From UBA1351 sp963677625 (GTDB taxonomy: Bacteria; Bacillota; Clostridia; Lachnospirales; Vallitaleaceae), in assembly GCA_963677625.2 (NCBI GenBank), contig CAXXSW010000005.1, positions 60,998-124,997 of the forward strand: a stretch of DNA of 64,000 nucleotides, in the 5' to 3' direction. A model generated the notes under the pieces. The model was not told the DNA's origin, did no database searches, and saw nothing but the letters and a program-made list of their open reading frames with translations. Position numbers and translations under genes: made by a program. Shown piece by piece: positions 1 to 9,054 of this stretch; positions within the stretch are counted from its first letter, which is position 1; each line of letters starts with the position of its first letter.

Positions 1-861
1 TTCCTTGCAAAGCTGAATATCCCTTTCTTCCAAATACACACCATGGGCCATAACCGTAGGTGTTTGACCCAGTAGACCAGTCATATGATAGACGTCACTG
101 TATGAAGTTCTATCACCACCTAGTTGTTCCTTAAACAGATCCTTAACCCAATCCATCTCTCTTTTTGTTTCACATAGGTGTGATTGAACCGGTGTATTAG
201 TTATTGCCGCCATTTGGCCAAGTCCTTTTAATAGATCATAGGTACAGGAAGGGGCAAATCTAGGCGTAATAATAGGCACAAGCTTTGTACCTTCTTTTTT
301 TTCTAGGTTGTCAATAAAGGCTTTCGTCTTATCCAGTGACTGATGGAGAGTCTCAGTTAAGCCAATGGTCGTAAAGCGATTCATATTCACCTTCCCGACC
401 AAGGCAGACAGGCCCTTCTTATCCAGCTCTTCGACTAAGACCTGATTGCTTTCATTATGGATGGTTCCAAAAATGACACTCCTAAGACTACCCCAATCAT
501 AGAGTTCTTTAACAAAAGCAGGATAGCACTTCTTCGCATAATTGACATCAGCAAATCTTTCCTCAATCTTAAAGGTATATTGATTTAACCAGTCTATAAG
601 TGGCAGATGAAGGCCAACCCCCATTTGTATATATTGTGGGGCATGGAGATGCAAGTCAATAAAGCTAGGAATGATTAAATAGTCCGTAAAGTCCAAGAGT
701 TCGGCTTGTCCACTCTCAAGAGCTTGAAGCAGAGATGAATCCAAGCTAGACACTATCCTGTCACAAATACTTCCTTCAACAATTAAATATTCATTTTCAT
801 GTATTTCAAATTTATCTTTTGTGGGTGTGTGAATGATACACCCCTTAAAAATTCTTATCAT
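1..861 (-). CDS. guaD: Guanine deaminase, 3' end cut off by the window edge
   Basis: Reading leftward from an ATG at 861 gives 287 uninterrupted codons that run off the window at base 1, so the C-terminus is missing. The product resembles guanine deaminase of the amidohydrolase superfamily, which converts guanine to xanthine and ammonia in the cytoplasm. Visible metal-site motifs are FIDLHLHAPQY (His71, His73), VQSHLCET (His228) and MAHGVYLEE (His273). The segment LIDWLNQYTFKIEERF is also typical of guanine deaminases. GGAGA ends five bases before the ATG and sits just past the upstream carbamate kinase stop (9-base gap). It is the last visible gene of the purine operon and feeds guanine into the xanthine-level pathway. 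The family call is confident; the rest of the protein lies outside the window. Confidence 0.92.
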   Translation of the reverse strand, partial: MIRIFKGCIIHTPTKDKFEIHENEYLIVEGSICDRIVSSLDSSLLQALESGQAELLDFTDYLIIPSFIDLHLHAPQYIQMGVGLHLPLIDWLNQYTFKIEERFADVNYAKKCYPAFVKELYDWGSLRSVIFGTIHNESNQVLVEELDKKGLSALVGKVNMNRFTTIGLTETLHQSLDKTKAFIDNLEKKEGTKLVPIITPRFAPSCTYDLLKGLGQMAAITNTPVQSHLCETKREMDWVKDLFKEQLGGDRTSYSDVYHMTGLLGQTPTVMAHGVYLEERDIQLCKE

Positions 862-870
862 CGGGTCTCC

Positions 871-1830
871 TTACCTAATGATCCGGGTACCTGCATTGCC
901 TTGAATAGCCTGGCCTAATTGCTTGGGACTGGTAATCACCGCATCATGTCCAGTACTTTCAACAAAGTTAATACAGGCTTCTATCTTGGGTAGCATAGAT
1001 CCTTGTCCGAATTGATTGTCCATCATGAGAATTTTAGCCCTAGCCACTGTCATCGTCTTGATAATTTCTTCATGAGGTAGCCCAAAATTTGTACAGACAT
1101 AGTCAACAGCTGTAGAAACAATAAAGTTTTTTGCTCCCAAACATTTTGCTAGCATACTAGATGCATGATCCTTATCAATAACAGCATTTATACCTTCCAA
1201 ATATCCATTGGTATTCCTAACAACCGGAATACCACCTCCACCTGCAGCAATCACTACATGATTGTGACTCAGAAGAGTTCTAATGGCATCAATCTCTATA
1301 ATATCCTTGGGATGGGGAGACGGAACCACTCTTCGATATCCTCTGCCTGAATCTTCTACCATGCTCCAATTAGGATGTATATTTCTAATTATTTCCATCT
1401 GCTCCTGTGTATAGAAAGTCCCTACAGGTTTTGAAGGACGAAGAAAAGCTGGATCTTTTGGGTCTACTTCAACTTGAGTAACAACCGTCACTGCCTGTCT
1501 GTTTAATCCTTGGGATTTCATTTCATTTTGCAGGGCTTGCTGAATCTGATAACCTATTGCCCCCTGAGTATCTGCGTCAATACTTACCAAAGGTACAGGA
1601 TGCATATGTTCCACTTCTTCAGCTATTTCAGACCGTCTAAGAATAAAGCCAACCTGGGGACCATTTCCATGAGTCACGACAACGTTATAATTCATTTTTA
1701 CCAATTCAACAATATGTCTAGCGGTCTCACAAACAGCCTTGTACTGATCCTCAACCTCCAGATGCTGTTTATCTAGTATAAGAGAATTGCCACCAATGGC
1801 TATAACAACCGTCTGTCTTTTATCTTCCAA
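871..1830 (-). CDS. arcC: Carbamate kinase
   Basis: Carbamate kinase makes ATP from carbamoyl phosphate and ADP. Family motifs are AIGGN near the N-terminus, THGNGPQVGFILRRSE, an AAGGGGIPVV loop, and MLPKIEACINFVESTGHDAVITS spanning the nucleotide-binding end; about 319 residues is a normal length. Start choice: a longer frame begins at GTG 1839, but the only good ribosome site (AAGGTGAT) overlaps that GTG and is well placed for TTG 1830, so I prefer 1830. The gene lies between the carbamoyltransferase YgeW and guanine deaminase. It probably recovers energy from carbamoyl phosphate released by phosphorolysis of a ureido intermediate of purine breakdown, as with YqeA in the E. coli cluster. 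The enzyme call is confident; the start is less so. Confidence 0.93.
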   Translation of the reverse strand: MEDKRQTVVIAIGGNSLILDKQHLEVEDQYKAVCETARHIVELVKMNYNVVVTHGNGPQVGFILRRSEIAEEVEHMHPVPLVSIDADTQGAIGYQIQQALQNEMKSQGLNRQAVTVVTQVEVDPKDPAFLRPSKPVGTFYTQEQMEIIRNIHPNWSMVEDSGRGYRRVVPSPHPKDIIEIDAIRTLLSHNHVVIAAGGGGIPVVRNTNGYLEGINAVIDKDHASSMLAKCLGAKNFIVSTAVDYVCTNFGLPHEEIIKTMTVARAKILMMDNQFGQGSMLPKIEACINFVESTGHDAVITSPKQLGQAIQGNAGTRIIR

Positions 1831-1861
1831 TCCAATCACCTTCTTATCTAGAATATGGCCT

Positions 1862-2848
1862 TTATCTTCCGCCCATTGTTAGCTGCATAACAGCTTTTGA
1901 AGTATGAAGTCTATTTTCAGCTTCATCATAAACAATAGAGTGTGGTCCATCAATAACCGAATCCTCAACTTCATTTCCACGGTCAGCAGGTAGGGCGTGC
2001 ATATACATGACATGGGGACTTGCCAGTTTCATCATTTCTTCTGTACACTTCCAGCCTTTATAACTTTCGAGCAAATCATCTACAACTTCATCGCTTTGGT
2101 TATTAACCCAAGAACCCCAATTTTTAGGAATAACTACATCAGCATTCTGATAGGCTTCTTCCATGTTATGAGTAATTCTAAAGCTTCCACCATTATCCAA
2201 GGCATTTTGTTTGGCTTGTTCAATAGCCCAGTCTGGAAGGTCATAGCCTTCAGGATATGCCAAGGTTACATCCATACCAAAGCGTGGGAAGAGCAAGGCT
2301 TGCGTAAGAGGAACACTAATAGGCTTCTTATGACTGGTAGCATAAGCCCAAATAATAGAAACCTTAAGATTTTTCATAGTTTCAGTTTTTTCTTTAATAG
2401 TCATTAAGTCTGCAATCCCCTGCATAGGGTGATAAAGATCACATTGCAGGTTCATAATTGGCACTCTTGAATATTTTGCCATATCACGAAGATATTTGTT
2501 TCCTACTTCCCAGAAGCAATTTCTACAGGCAATGGCATGGCCATAGGAAGAAAGAATAACCGCTGTATCTTTAGCCACTTCTCCATGACTAACCTGCATA
2601 GTAGATGTATCGAGGAAATTAGCATGACCTCCCATCTGGGCAAAACCGGCCTCCATGGAATTTCTTGTTCTTGTTGACTGTTCAAAAAACATAAGGAACA
2701 TGGTCTGATACTGAAGATAAGGGGTTGGAATTCCCATAGCGAATTTTTGTTTCAAGTCAAAGGATACATCAAGGAGAGTTTCAATCTCCTCCTTTGACCA
2801 TTCCTGTAAAGTTATAAAGTGTTTACCTCTAAAATTAGTTTTCATCAT
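1862..2848 (-). CDS. ygeW: YgeW-family carbamoyltransferase
   Basis: This 328-residue protein belongs to the aspartate/ornithine carbamoyltransferase fold. The carbamoyl-phosphate loop STRTR is at residues 58-62 (FFEQSTRTRNS). Segments NLQCDLYHPMQ, RFGMDVTLAYPEGYDL, GGSFRITHNMEEA, WKCTEEMM and MYMHALPAD match E. coli YgeW closely rather than ATCase or OTCase. It is shorter than E. coli YgeW (about 396) because internal insertions are absent. The ribosome site GGGAGG lies 2 bases before ATG 2848 and 5 before ATG 2845, so the second Met may be used. With YgeY just upstream and carbamate kinase just downstream it probably splits a ureido-amino acid from purine-ring breakdown into carbamoyl phosphate and a diamino acid. 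The exact substrate is inferred. Confidence 0.85.
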   Translation of the reverse strand: MMKTNFRGKHFITLQEWSKEEIETLLDVSFDLKQKFAMGIPTPYLQYQTMFLMFFEQSTRTRNSMEAGFAQMGGHANFLDTSTMQVSHGEVAKDTAVILSSYGHAIACRNCFWEVGNKYLRDMAKYSRVPIMNLQCDLYHPMQGIADLMTIKEKTETMKNLKVSIIWAYATSHKKPISVPLTQALLFPRFGMDVTLAYPEGYDLPDWAIEQAKQNALDNGGSFRITHNMEEAYQNADVVIPKNWGSWVNNQSDEVVDDLLESYKGWKCTEEMMKLASPHVMYMHALPADRGNEVEDSVIDGPHSIVYDEAENRLHTSKAVMQLTMGGR

Positions 2849-2928
2849 TGCCTCCCTAAATCTATAGCTTGATTAACACAGGGTTCATACCAAGCTATCA
2901 TGCTTTTTATTCTTGTTGTCATAGTCTC

Positions 2929-4140
2929 TTAATTTTTATTTAATTGGGTAATGTAATTCATGGGTATGGCTGCATAAAGGGCAGCAGCAGCCATCAATTC
3001 ATCTTTCCAAGTTTTCTCATTAGGTGCGTGAGCTTCCTCTTCATGCCCAGGTCCAAAACCGATACAAGGTATATCATAACGACCCATAATAGATACACCA
3101 TTAGTTGAAAAAGTCCACTTATCCGTTAATGGTTCTTTGCCAAAAAGTCCTCGATAACCCTCCTGTAAAGTTTTAGTTGCTATATGGTCTTCAGGTATTA
3201 CCCAAGTAGGAAAATAACATTCTGTTGGATACTTTAGACCAGTATAGGCTTCTCTTTCATAAGAGTAAAGGGAAACTTTTGCTTGAGCCATCTTGACTGA
3301 CTGAAGTCCTTCTATCTCTTCTATAGCACCCTGCCAAGTTTCACCATGAGTCAGACGTCTATCAATAGATATGGCACAGGAGTCTGCAACGGCACATCTA
3401 GAAGGAGAGGTATGGAATATTTCTGAAACAGTAAGGGTCCCCTTGCCCAAGAAATCATCATAATGAAGCTGATGATTAAGCTCTTGAAGTTCTAAAAGAA
3501 TGGGAGCCATCTTATAAATAGCATTATCTCCTCTTTCCGGTGCAGAACCATGGCAGGAAATCCCCGTCGTCTCTACCCTGATTTCCATTCTTCCTCGTTG
3601 TCCTCTGTATATATTCAAAGAAGTCGGTTCAGTAATGACAACAAACTCAGGCCGGATACCATCTTTTTCAATAATATACTGCCAACAAAGTCCATCACAG
3701 TCTTCTTCCATAACGGTACCAGTCATATAAATAGTCGTATCACCAATAAGGTCAAGTTCCTTCATAATCTTAGCTCCATAAACCATGGAAGCCATTCCAC
3801 CTTCCTGGTCAGACGCTCCCCGACCCATAATGATTGAATCATCTTCCATTCCTATATAGGGATCAATCGTCCAGTTTTCAATATTACCAACTCCAACCGT
3901 ATCAATATGAGCATCATAGGCGATAACTTTAGACCCACTTCCCATACGCCCGATAATGTTACCCATTGGATCGATTGTGACTTCATCAAAACCAACTTTT
4001 TCCATTTCTTCTTTAATGCGTAAAATTACTTTTTTCTCATCACAGCTTTCGCTGGGAATCCTTATCATATCCCGCAGGAATTTACTCATATCATCTCGAT
4101 ACTTGTAGGCAAACTCATTCACTTTATCATATGGTATCAT
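2929..4140 (-). CDS. ygeY: YgeY-type M20 family metallohydrolase
   Basis: A 403-residue M20/ArgE-DapE-type zinc amidohydrolase. The metal-site signatures are DAHIDTVG (His78, Asp80), GRGASDQEGGMA (bridging Asp111), VMEEDCDG (catalytic Glu145-146), and a C-terminal GHEEEAHAPNE histidine ligand. EPTSLNIYRGQRG and ISCHGSAPERG are characteristic of the YgeY subgroup, which databases call selenium-metabolism-linked hydrolase. The ATG directly follows the TAA of the preceding PLP-enzyme gene (no gap), with GGGAGGA as ribosome site inside that gene's end. An 80-base gap separates it from ygeW. In the purine clusters of E. coli and gut anaerobes YgeY acts on ureido or acyl derivatives of diaminopropionate; that substrate is inferred here. 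Confidence 0.85.
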   Translation of the reverse strand: MIPYDKVNEFAYKYRDDMSKFLRDMIRIPSESCDEKKVILRIKEEMEKVGFDEVTIDPMGNIIGRMGSGSKVIAYDAHIDTVGVGNIENWTIDPYIGMEDDSIIMGRGASDQEGGMASMVYGAKIMKELDLIGDTTIYMTGTVMEEDCDGLCWQYIIEKDGIRPEFVVITEPTSLNIYRGQRGRMEIRVETTGISCHGSAPERGDNAIYKMAPILLELQELNHQLHYDDFLGKGTLTVSEIFHTSPSRCAVADSCAISIDRRLTHGETWQGAIEEIEGLQSVKMAQAKVSLYSYEREAYTGLKYPTECYFPTWVIPEDHIATKTLQEGYRGLFGKEPLTDKWTFSTNGVSIMGRYDIPCIGFGPGHEEEAHAPNEKTWKDELMAAAALYAAIPMNYITQLNKN

Positions 4141-5520
4141 TTATTTATCCTCCCAATCTTCAGAACGCATGGCTTTAATACTTTTATCAATATCCTGAAT
4201 CAAGTCATACTCATGGTTCCAAAAATCCATGGTTTTCATACTGTCTAGATATTCTTTAGCGTAACCGAATGGAATCCAATCTTTTTCTTTTTGTTTAAAA
4301 AGCTGGTCTTTTTTCTCCTTTGTTCTAAAGTCATATATCCGTTCAGTATCTGCATCCATAAACACATCTTTAAACCATCGTCTTAAGACAAAATCACTTG
4401 TTTCAAGATACCGTCTATTAAGATCTTCGATAACAGAGTCATATCGATTGAAACCATCGGTAGCTATAGTTACTACATTTTCTTCAGGTCCCAGTTTCAG
4501 ATGTTTAGCCATCTTAATGGCTCCCAGTATGTTACAGATACCTGAAACTCCAAAAAGCGGAATCATAGACTTAGCCACTTCTGGGTCCACGCCAGCTTCG
4601 GCAAGTATATCTTCACCGTCATGAATGATTTTAAGACCTTTGACACAGTCATCATCTTCAATAAGAACGACAAAATCTGTTGTCAACACATTATGAATCA
4701 GGGTACACATCTTGTCACCAATACCCTCAATTCTATGCTGTCCCCTACCGCCATTAGCCAAGGTTGAGCATTCATAAGGTTCTAAAGCAGCAACTTTTGC
4801 CTCAGGAAAAACAGCCTTAATCTGATCGCCAGCCGCTATAGTTCCAGCTGATCCAGGTGCAGATGTGAAGCAGGCTATCCGCTCATTACCAATTCCTTTA
4901 ACGGCTTCAACCGCTGAATTACCAGTAACATATCGGTGAAAACGATAATTTGGTAAAAGTTCAAATTGGGCCAGTGAATGGTTATTAGGATCTTTCATCA
5001 ACTCATAGGTCCGCTCCAAGGTCAAGATAACGTCTGATTCTGTCCCGGGAGTTAGGTCCAGTTTAGCGCCATAGCGCTCAATCCGTTCATAGCGCTCCTT
5101 ACTCATATTGTCCGGCATAATAACAATAGCGTCATAGCCCATAAGATTACAGATATATGAAACACCAATACCAAAATTACCTGTACTTGGTCCTAAAATC
5201 GTTTTTTCACCAGGCAAGATGTCTCCGTGTACACATCCTTCAATTAATGTTGCATAAGCCGGTCCAACCTTATGTGATCCTGATGGAAAGTAAGTTCCCA
5301 ACATGACGACAATATTAGCATCGACTCCAGTAAGCTCTTTTGGTAGTACGATCTTGTTAATATCACCTTGATCATTACGCCAGGTAATATTAAAAAGATT
5401 ATTTTTATCAAGCTCGTCAGCTTTTGCCTTGGTGGCTTTTTTCCTTGTTGCCTCGTCCATTTTGCTTGGATGAAGCATTTCCTCATAGGTTGGCCCAAAA
5501 GGGATTTTTCGATTATTCAT
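4141..5520 (-). CDS. PLP-dependent fold-type II lyase-like enzyme
   Basis: A 459-residue protein of the tryptophan-synthase-beta/cysteine-synthase fold. The PLP lysine is Lys84 in FPSGSHKVGPAYA. The phosphate-binding asparagine loop is GPSTGNFGIG (110-119), and a glycine-rich loop follows in FTSAPGSAGTIAAG. It does not have the ESKRFGLNAFK-type active site I recall for YgeX diaminopropionate ammonia-lyase, so it is not a plain YgeX. It is packed between a threonine-synthase-like gene (2-base gap) and ygeY (0 gap). The position suggests beta-elimination or replacement chemistry on a 2,3-diaminopropionate or ureidoalanine intermediate, alone or with its neighbour. Fold and cofactor are clear; the substrate is unknown. 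Confidence 0.8.
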   Translation of the reverse strand: MNNRKIPFGPTYEEMLHPSKMDEATRKKATKAKADELDKNNLFNITWRNDQGDINKIVLPKELTGVDANIVVMLGTYFPSGSHKVGPAYATLIEGCVHGDILPGEKTILGPSTGNFGIGVSYICNLMGYDAIVIMPDNMSKERYERIERYGAKLDLTPGTESDVILTLERTYELMKDPNNHSLAQFELLPNYRFHRYVTGNSAVEAVKGIGNERIACFTSAPGSAGTIAAGDQIKAVFPEAKVAALEPYECSTLANGGRGQHRIEGIGDKMCTLIHNVLTTDFVVLIEDDDCVKGLKIIHDGEDILAEAGVDPEVAKSMIPLFGVSGICNILGAIKMAKHLKLGPEENVVTIATDGFNRYDSVIEDLNRRYLETSDFVLRRWFKDVFMDADTERIYDFRTKEKKDQLFKQKEKDWIPFGYAKEYLDSMKTMDFWNHEYDLIQDIDKSIKAMRSEDWEDK

Positions 5521-5522
5521 AA

Positions 5523-6773
5523 TTACATCCTTTCTACAATTGTGCGCAAATTGTCTAAGTTGGCCTCAAGTGGTTCTGGTAAATGAATACCTTTTAAAGC
5601 TCCTTTTACGTCTTTTAGTCCATTGCCAGTTACGATAACAACACTGGTTTCGGTTTGTCTTATTATCCCTTCTTTCACCGCTTTAATATAACCTGCCACA
5701 GCAGCCGCTGCTGCAGGTTCACCGAAGACACCTTCTGTAGACCCTAACAAATGACTGGCCTCTAGAATTGCTTGGTCACTTACACTTATATACATACCAT
5801 TAGACTTCATAACAGCCTGAAGTCCCTTAACTGGGTTTCTTGGAATGCCTACTGCAATTGAATCAGCTAAAGTATTTTCCTCGACTTCCTTAAGGATTCC
5901 GTCACCCCTATAGGCATCTACAAAAGGCTGGCATCCACTTGCCTGAACACCTAGAATCTTAGGCATCTTATCTATCCAACCTAATTTCATAAAATCATGA
6001 ATACCCTTGTATACGCCTCCAATTGAACACCCATCACCTACACTGATGACAATCCAATCAGGCACCTTAAATCTTAATTGCTCTAGGATCTCATAAACCA
6101 CTGTTTTTTTACCTTCAATCAAAAAGGGATTAACTGCTGCATTCCGGTTATAAAAGCCATAGGTATCCACTGCCATTTTTGACATGTCATAGGCTTTTTT
6201 ATAATCTCCCTTAACCTTGACTACATGAGCACCAAAAGAAAGAAGTTGTGCCAACTTACCATCTGGGACCCTTTCCGGAACAAATATAAGGGTTTTCAGT
6301 CCGGCCTTGGCGCTATTTCCTGCTAAAGACGAAGCTGCGTTGCCTGTTGAAGAACAACAGATGGTCTGGCCACCAGCTTCCAAGCTTTTAACTACTGCAA
6401 TGATAGAAGCCCTGTCTTTAAGTGAGCTGGTTGGATTGAACCCATCATCTTTAATGTATAATTCTCCACCGCCTACTAGGTCAGTAAAAGTCTTACTCTT
6501 ATATAGAGGGGAATTACCAACTCGAAGAAGTTCTTTTTGTGGTTTTCCATTAATTGGTAACAAAGGGCTATATCTAAATATAGACCGATCCCCTTCTAGC
6601 TCCAAAACTTCCTTGGTAAAAGTCTTTCCAATAGTTTCATAGTCGTAATCTATATCGAGAATACCTTTTTCACCACATGATGGACAGGTTAAAAACCCTT
6701 TACTTTCCTGGTCTTGTCTGGAATATTTTGTATGACATAGGGTACAGGTAAAACCCGTATAAAAACCTGACAT
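5523..6773 (-). CDS. Threonine-synthase-like PLP enzyme with zinc ribbon
   Basis: A 416-residue fold-type II PLP enzyme of the ThrC family. A zinc-ribbon occupies the first 40 residues (Cys10, Cys13, Cys30, Cys33: CTLC and CPSC). The PLP lysine is Lys119 in NPTSSLKDRAS, followed by CCSSTGNAASSLAG and SVGDGCSIGGVYKG. Its ATG overlaps the ribosome site region of the adenine deaminase stop (TAGATG), so it is translationally coupled. A purine operon is an odd place for threonine synthesis. No homoserine kinase or dehydrogenase is nearby, and a second PLP enzyme follows at once. It more likely cleaves diaminopropionate or a related beta-substituted alanine to pyruvate and ammonia, the role YgeX has in E. 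coli. That function is inference. Confidence 0.8.
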   Translation of the reverse strand: MSGFYTGFTCTLCHTKYSRQDQESKGFLTCPSCGEKGILDIDYDYETIGKTFTKEVLELEGDRSIFRYSPLLPINGKPQKELLRVGNSPLYKSKTFTDLVGGGELYIKDDGFNPTSSLKDRASIIAVVKSLEAGGQTICCSSTGNAASSLAGNSAKAGLKTLIFVPERVPDGKLAQLLSFGAHVVKVKGDYKKAYDMSKMAVDTYGFYNRNAAVNPFLIEGKKTVVYEILEQLRFKVPDWIVISVGDGCSIGGVYKGIHDFMKLGWIDKMPKILGVQASGCQPFVDAYRGDGILKEVEENTLADSIAVGIPRNPVKGLQAVMKSNGMYISVSDQAILEASHLLGSTEGVFGEPAAAAAVAGYIKAVKEGIIRQTETSVVIVTGNGLKDVKGALKGIHLPEPLEANLDNLRTIVERM

Positions 6774-8498
6774 CTATTCTTCCACCTCCACAAACTTAAA
6801 GGCAGTCGCATCAAAAAGCCCAATATCAGTCACTTTTATCTCTGGTATAACTGGTAAAGCTAAAAATGATAGGGTCATGACAGGATCTATGCCTTCTGGT
6901 ACACCCATTTTACGAGCTGTATCAAAAACACTAGTCAACCTTTTAACAACTTCTTCCATTGGTTCATCTGTCATCAAACCACCAACTTCAAGTTGCAAGG
7001 CCTCAATCACTTTACCACCAGATATAATACAGATACCACCACTCATTGCTTTTAATTCCTGGACACAAGCCTTCATATCTTCATCACTATCTCCAATGAC
7101 GATCATATTATGGGAATCATGAGCGATGGTAATACCAATAGCTCCATCTTTAAAACCGAAGCCTTCAACCAAACCCATTCCAATATTTCCGGTCTCCTTA
7201 TGGCGCTCAACAACAGCCATTTTCAGTATATCTACCTTAGGGTTATACTTGAAATGTCCATCTTCAACATCAACCTTACGAACAACCTTTTTAGTGATGA
7301 TACTTTCATCTTGAAGGCCAATAACTTTTACATATTCGCTTTTTAATTCCATCTTAAAATCGATTTCTTTATCTTTCTTGAGATGAATAGTATCAAGGAC
7401 CTTAGCATCAACATATTTTTTCTGGTCAAAAAGATACTGACCATCTGCTGATACTTGGACTCCTTTTTTAAATACATCTTTAACATCAAAGCTATTTAAA
7501 TCATTAAGAATTAAAATATCGCCTTCGTATCCAGGTGCAATTGCCCCCTTATGTTTCAAATTATAACAACTAGCGATATTAATCGTAGCCATCTGAACCG
7601 CCATAATAGGATCAAGGCCATTTTCAATTGCTAATTTCACATTAAAATCAATGTGACCTTCATCTAGTATATCTGTTAAATGCTTATCGTCAGTGCAAAA
7701 AAGTAACCATCTAGAATTAAGTGGACTTACTCCTCTAGTCAACTCTACTACATTACGCGTTGCAGATCCTTCACGGAGATGAATATACATGCCTTTGGAT
7801 ACTTTCTCCTTTAGCTCCCTGAAATCCACACATTCATGGTCTGTTTGAACTCCTGAAAGAATATAGGCATTTAGTTCTTTGCCTGTAAGACCTGGGGCGT
7901 GGCCATCAATGGGTTTGTCCTTAAATCCCATAAGTTTCTTGTGAACGCTTTCTTGACCAAAAGAAACACCTGGATAATTCATCATTTCACCAAGACCTAA
8001 AACATTTTCTTCATCCATAAGCTGTGCTAAATCTTCCCAATCAAGGACTGCTCCTGAATTTTCAAAATCCGTACTTGGTACACAAGATGGCATCATCAAA
8101 TAAACATCAAGGGGTGTTATCTTAGAAGCTTCCAACATATACTTTATTCCGTCAAGTCCACAGACATTAGCAATTTCATGAGGATCAGCTATAACCGTTG
8201 TCGTTCCTTTAGGCAAAATGGCTCGTCCAAACCCTGGCGGTGTCATCATGGATGACTCAATGTGAACATGACCATCAATAAGACCAGGAACAGCATATTT
8301 TCCAGAATAATCAACTTCTTCTTCTCCTTCATATTGTCCAATTCCAAGAATTATTCCCTGACCTATAGCTATATCTCCCCTAACTATTTCGCCTGTAAAT
8401 ACGTTAACTATATTTAGGTTTTTAAGCACCAAATCTGCTTTTTTCACACCACGGGCCATTTTAACCAACCTGCGACGTTCCTTCAATATGTCCTTCAT
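6774..8498 (-). CDS. ade: Adenine deaminase
   Basis: A 574-residue bacterial adenine deaminase (amidohydrolase superfamily) converting adenine to hypoxanthine and ammonia. GLIDGHVHIESSM gives the metal-binding His77/His79 and Glu81. GTTTVIADPHEIANVCG, GHAPGLTGKELNAY and FCTDDKHL are further family signatures. The C-terminal adenine-deaminase domain is present (GFGFKDGAIGITIAHDSHN, MTLSFLALPVIPEIK), so the length is normal. The ribosome site AAGGAG precedes ATG 8498. The gene starts 13 bases after the XRE regulator and ends directly at the next gene. It brings adenine into the same pathway that guanine deaminase feeds from guanine. Confidence 0.95.
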   Translation of the reverse strand: MKDILKERRRLVKMARGVKKADLVLKNLNIVNVFTGEIVRGDIAIGQGIILGIGQYEGEEEVDYSGKYAVPGLIDGHVHIESSMMTPPGFGRAILPKGTTTVIADPHEIANVCGLDGIKYMLEASKITPLDVYLMMPSCVPSTDFENSGAVLDWEDLAQLMDEENVLGLGEMMNYPGVSFGQESVHKKLMGFKDKPIDGHAPGLTGKELNAYILSGVQTDHECVDFRELKEKVSKGMYIHLREGSATRNVVELTRGVSPLNSRWLLFCTDDKHLTDILDEGHIDFNVKLAIENGLDPIMAVQMATINIASCYNLKHKGAIAPGYEGDILILNDLNSFDVKDVFKKGVQVSADGQYLFDQKKYVDAKVLDTIHLKKDKEIDFKMELKSEYVKVIGLQDESIITKKVVRKVDVEDGHFKYNPKVDILKMAVVERHKETGNIGMGLVEGFGFKDGAIGITIAHDSHNMIVIGDSDEDMKACVQELKAMSGGICIISGGKVIEALQLEVGGLMTDEPMEEVVKRLTSVFDTARKMGVPEGIDPVMTLSFLALPVIPEIKVTDIGLFDATAFKFVEVEE

Positions 8499-8511
8499 AT
8501 GAATCTCCTTA

Positions 8512-9054
8512 TTAAAATCTCGGTGGTGTTATAGTCGATAAAAATTCTAAGTCCTCATCACCGATGTTAGTTATCTTGTGTGGCATGGAGGCAAAATAAT
8601 ATATACTGTCTCCCTGTTCAAGAACTGATACATCTTCACCAATGGTAATCTCCATTTTACCTCTCATGATATAGATGACCTCTTCCCCCTTATGGGAAAG
8701 GGGTTCATCACAGGTAACTGCTCCCGGTTTCAGCTTAGCATAGAACATTTCCATCTGTCTGTTCAAGTCAGGAGATAAGAGCTCATATTCTAAATGAGAC
8801 TTAGGAAATTTAAGCTTTTGTCTCTGACCTTTACGAACAATATTGGAGTTAGCCTTTTCATCAATGAAGAAATGGAAAACAGCAACATCTAGGGACTCTG
8901 CTATTTTACGCAAAGATGTAATCGATGGTTCCGTCATGTTCCGTTCTACCTGAGAAATAAATCCCGAGGTCAGTCCTGTCCGTTCTGACATTTCCTTTAT
9001 AGACATGTTGATTTCCAATCGCTTTTCCCTAATCTTTGTACCTAAATCAGTCAT
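8512..9054 (-). CDS. XRE-family regulator with C-terminal cupin domain
   Basis: A 180-residue two-domain regulator. Residues 5-60 form a helix-turn-helix (KRLEINMSIKEMSERTGL, then FISQVERNMTEPSITSLRKIAESL). Residues 100-180 form a cupin that probably binds a small ligand (SHKGEEVIYIMRGKMEITIG, LEQGDSIYY, MPHKITNIGDEDLEFL). It lies inside the purine operon, downstream of the FAD subunit it overlaps by 8 bases, with GGAGG before its ATG. It is the only DNA-binding protein in the operon and is therefore the likely local regulator, sensing a purine or a breakdown product. E. coli instead uses the sigma-54 activator YgeV at the equivalent locus. The ligand and operator are unknown. Confidence 0.88.
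   Translation of the reverse strand: MTDLGTKIREKRLEINMSIKEMSERTGLTSGFISQVERNMTEPSITSLRKIAESLDVAVFHFFIDEKANSNIVRKGQRQKLKFPKSHLEYELLSPDLNRQMEMFYAKLKPGAVTCDEPLSHKGEEVIYIMRGKMEITIGEDVSVLEQGDSIYYFASMPHKITNIGDEDLEFLSTITPPRF

Noticed and set aside
5523..6773. True threonine synthase for amino acid biosynthesis
   Set aside because: No threonine-pathway neighbours; the gene is translationally coupled within a purine-degradation operon. The family resemblance is kept, the pathway is doubted.
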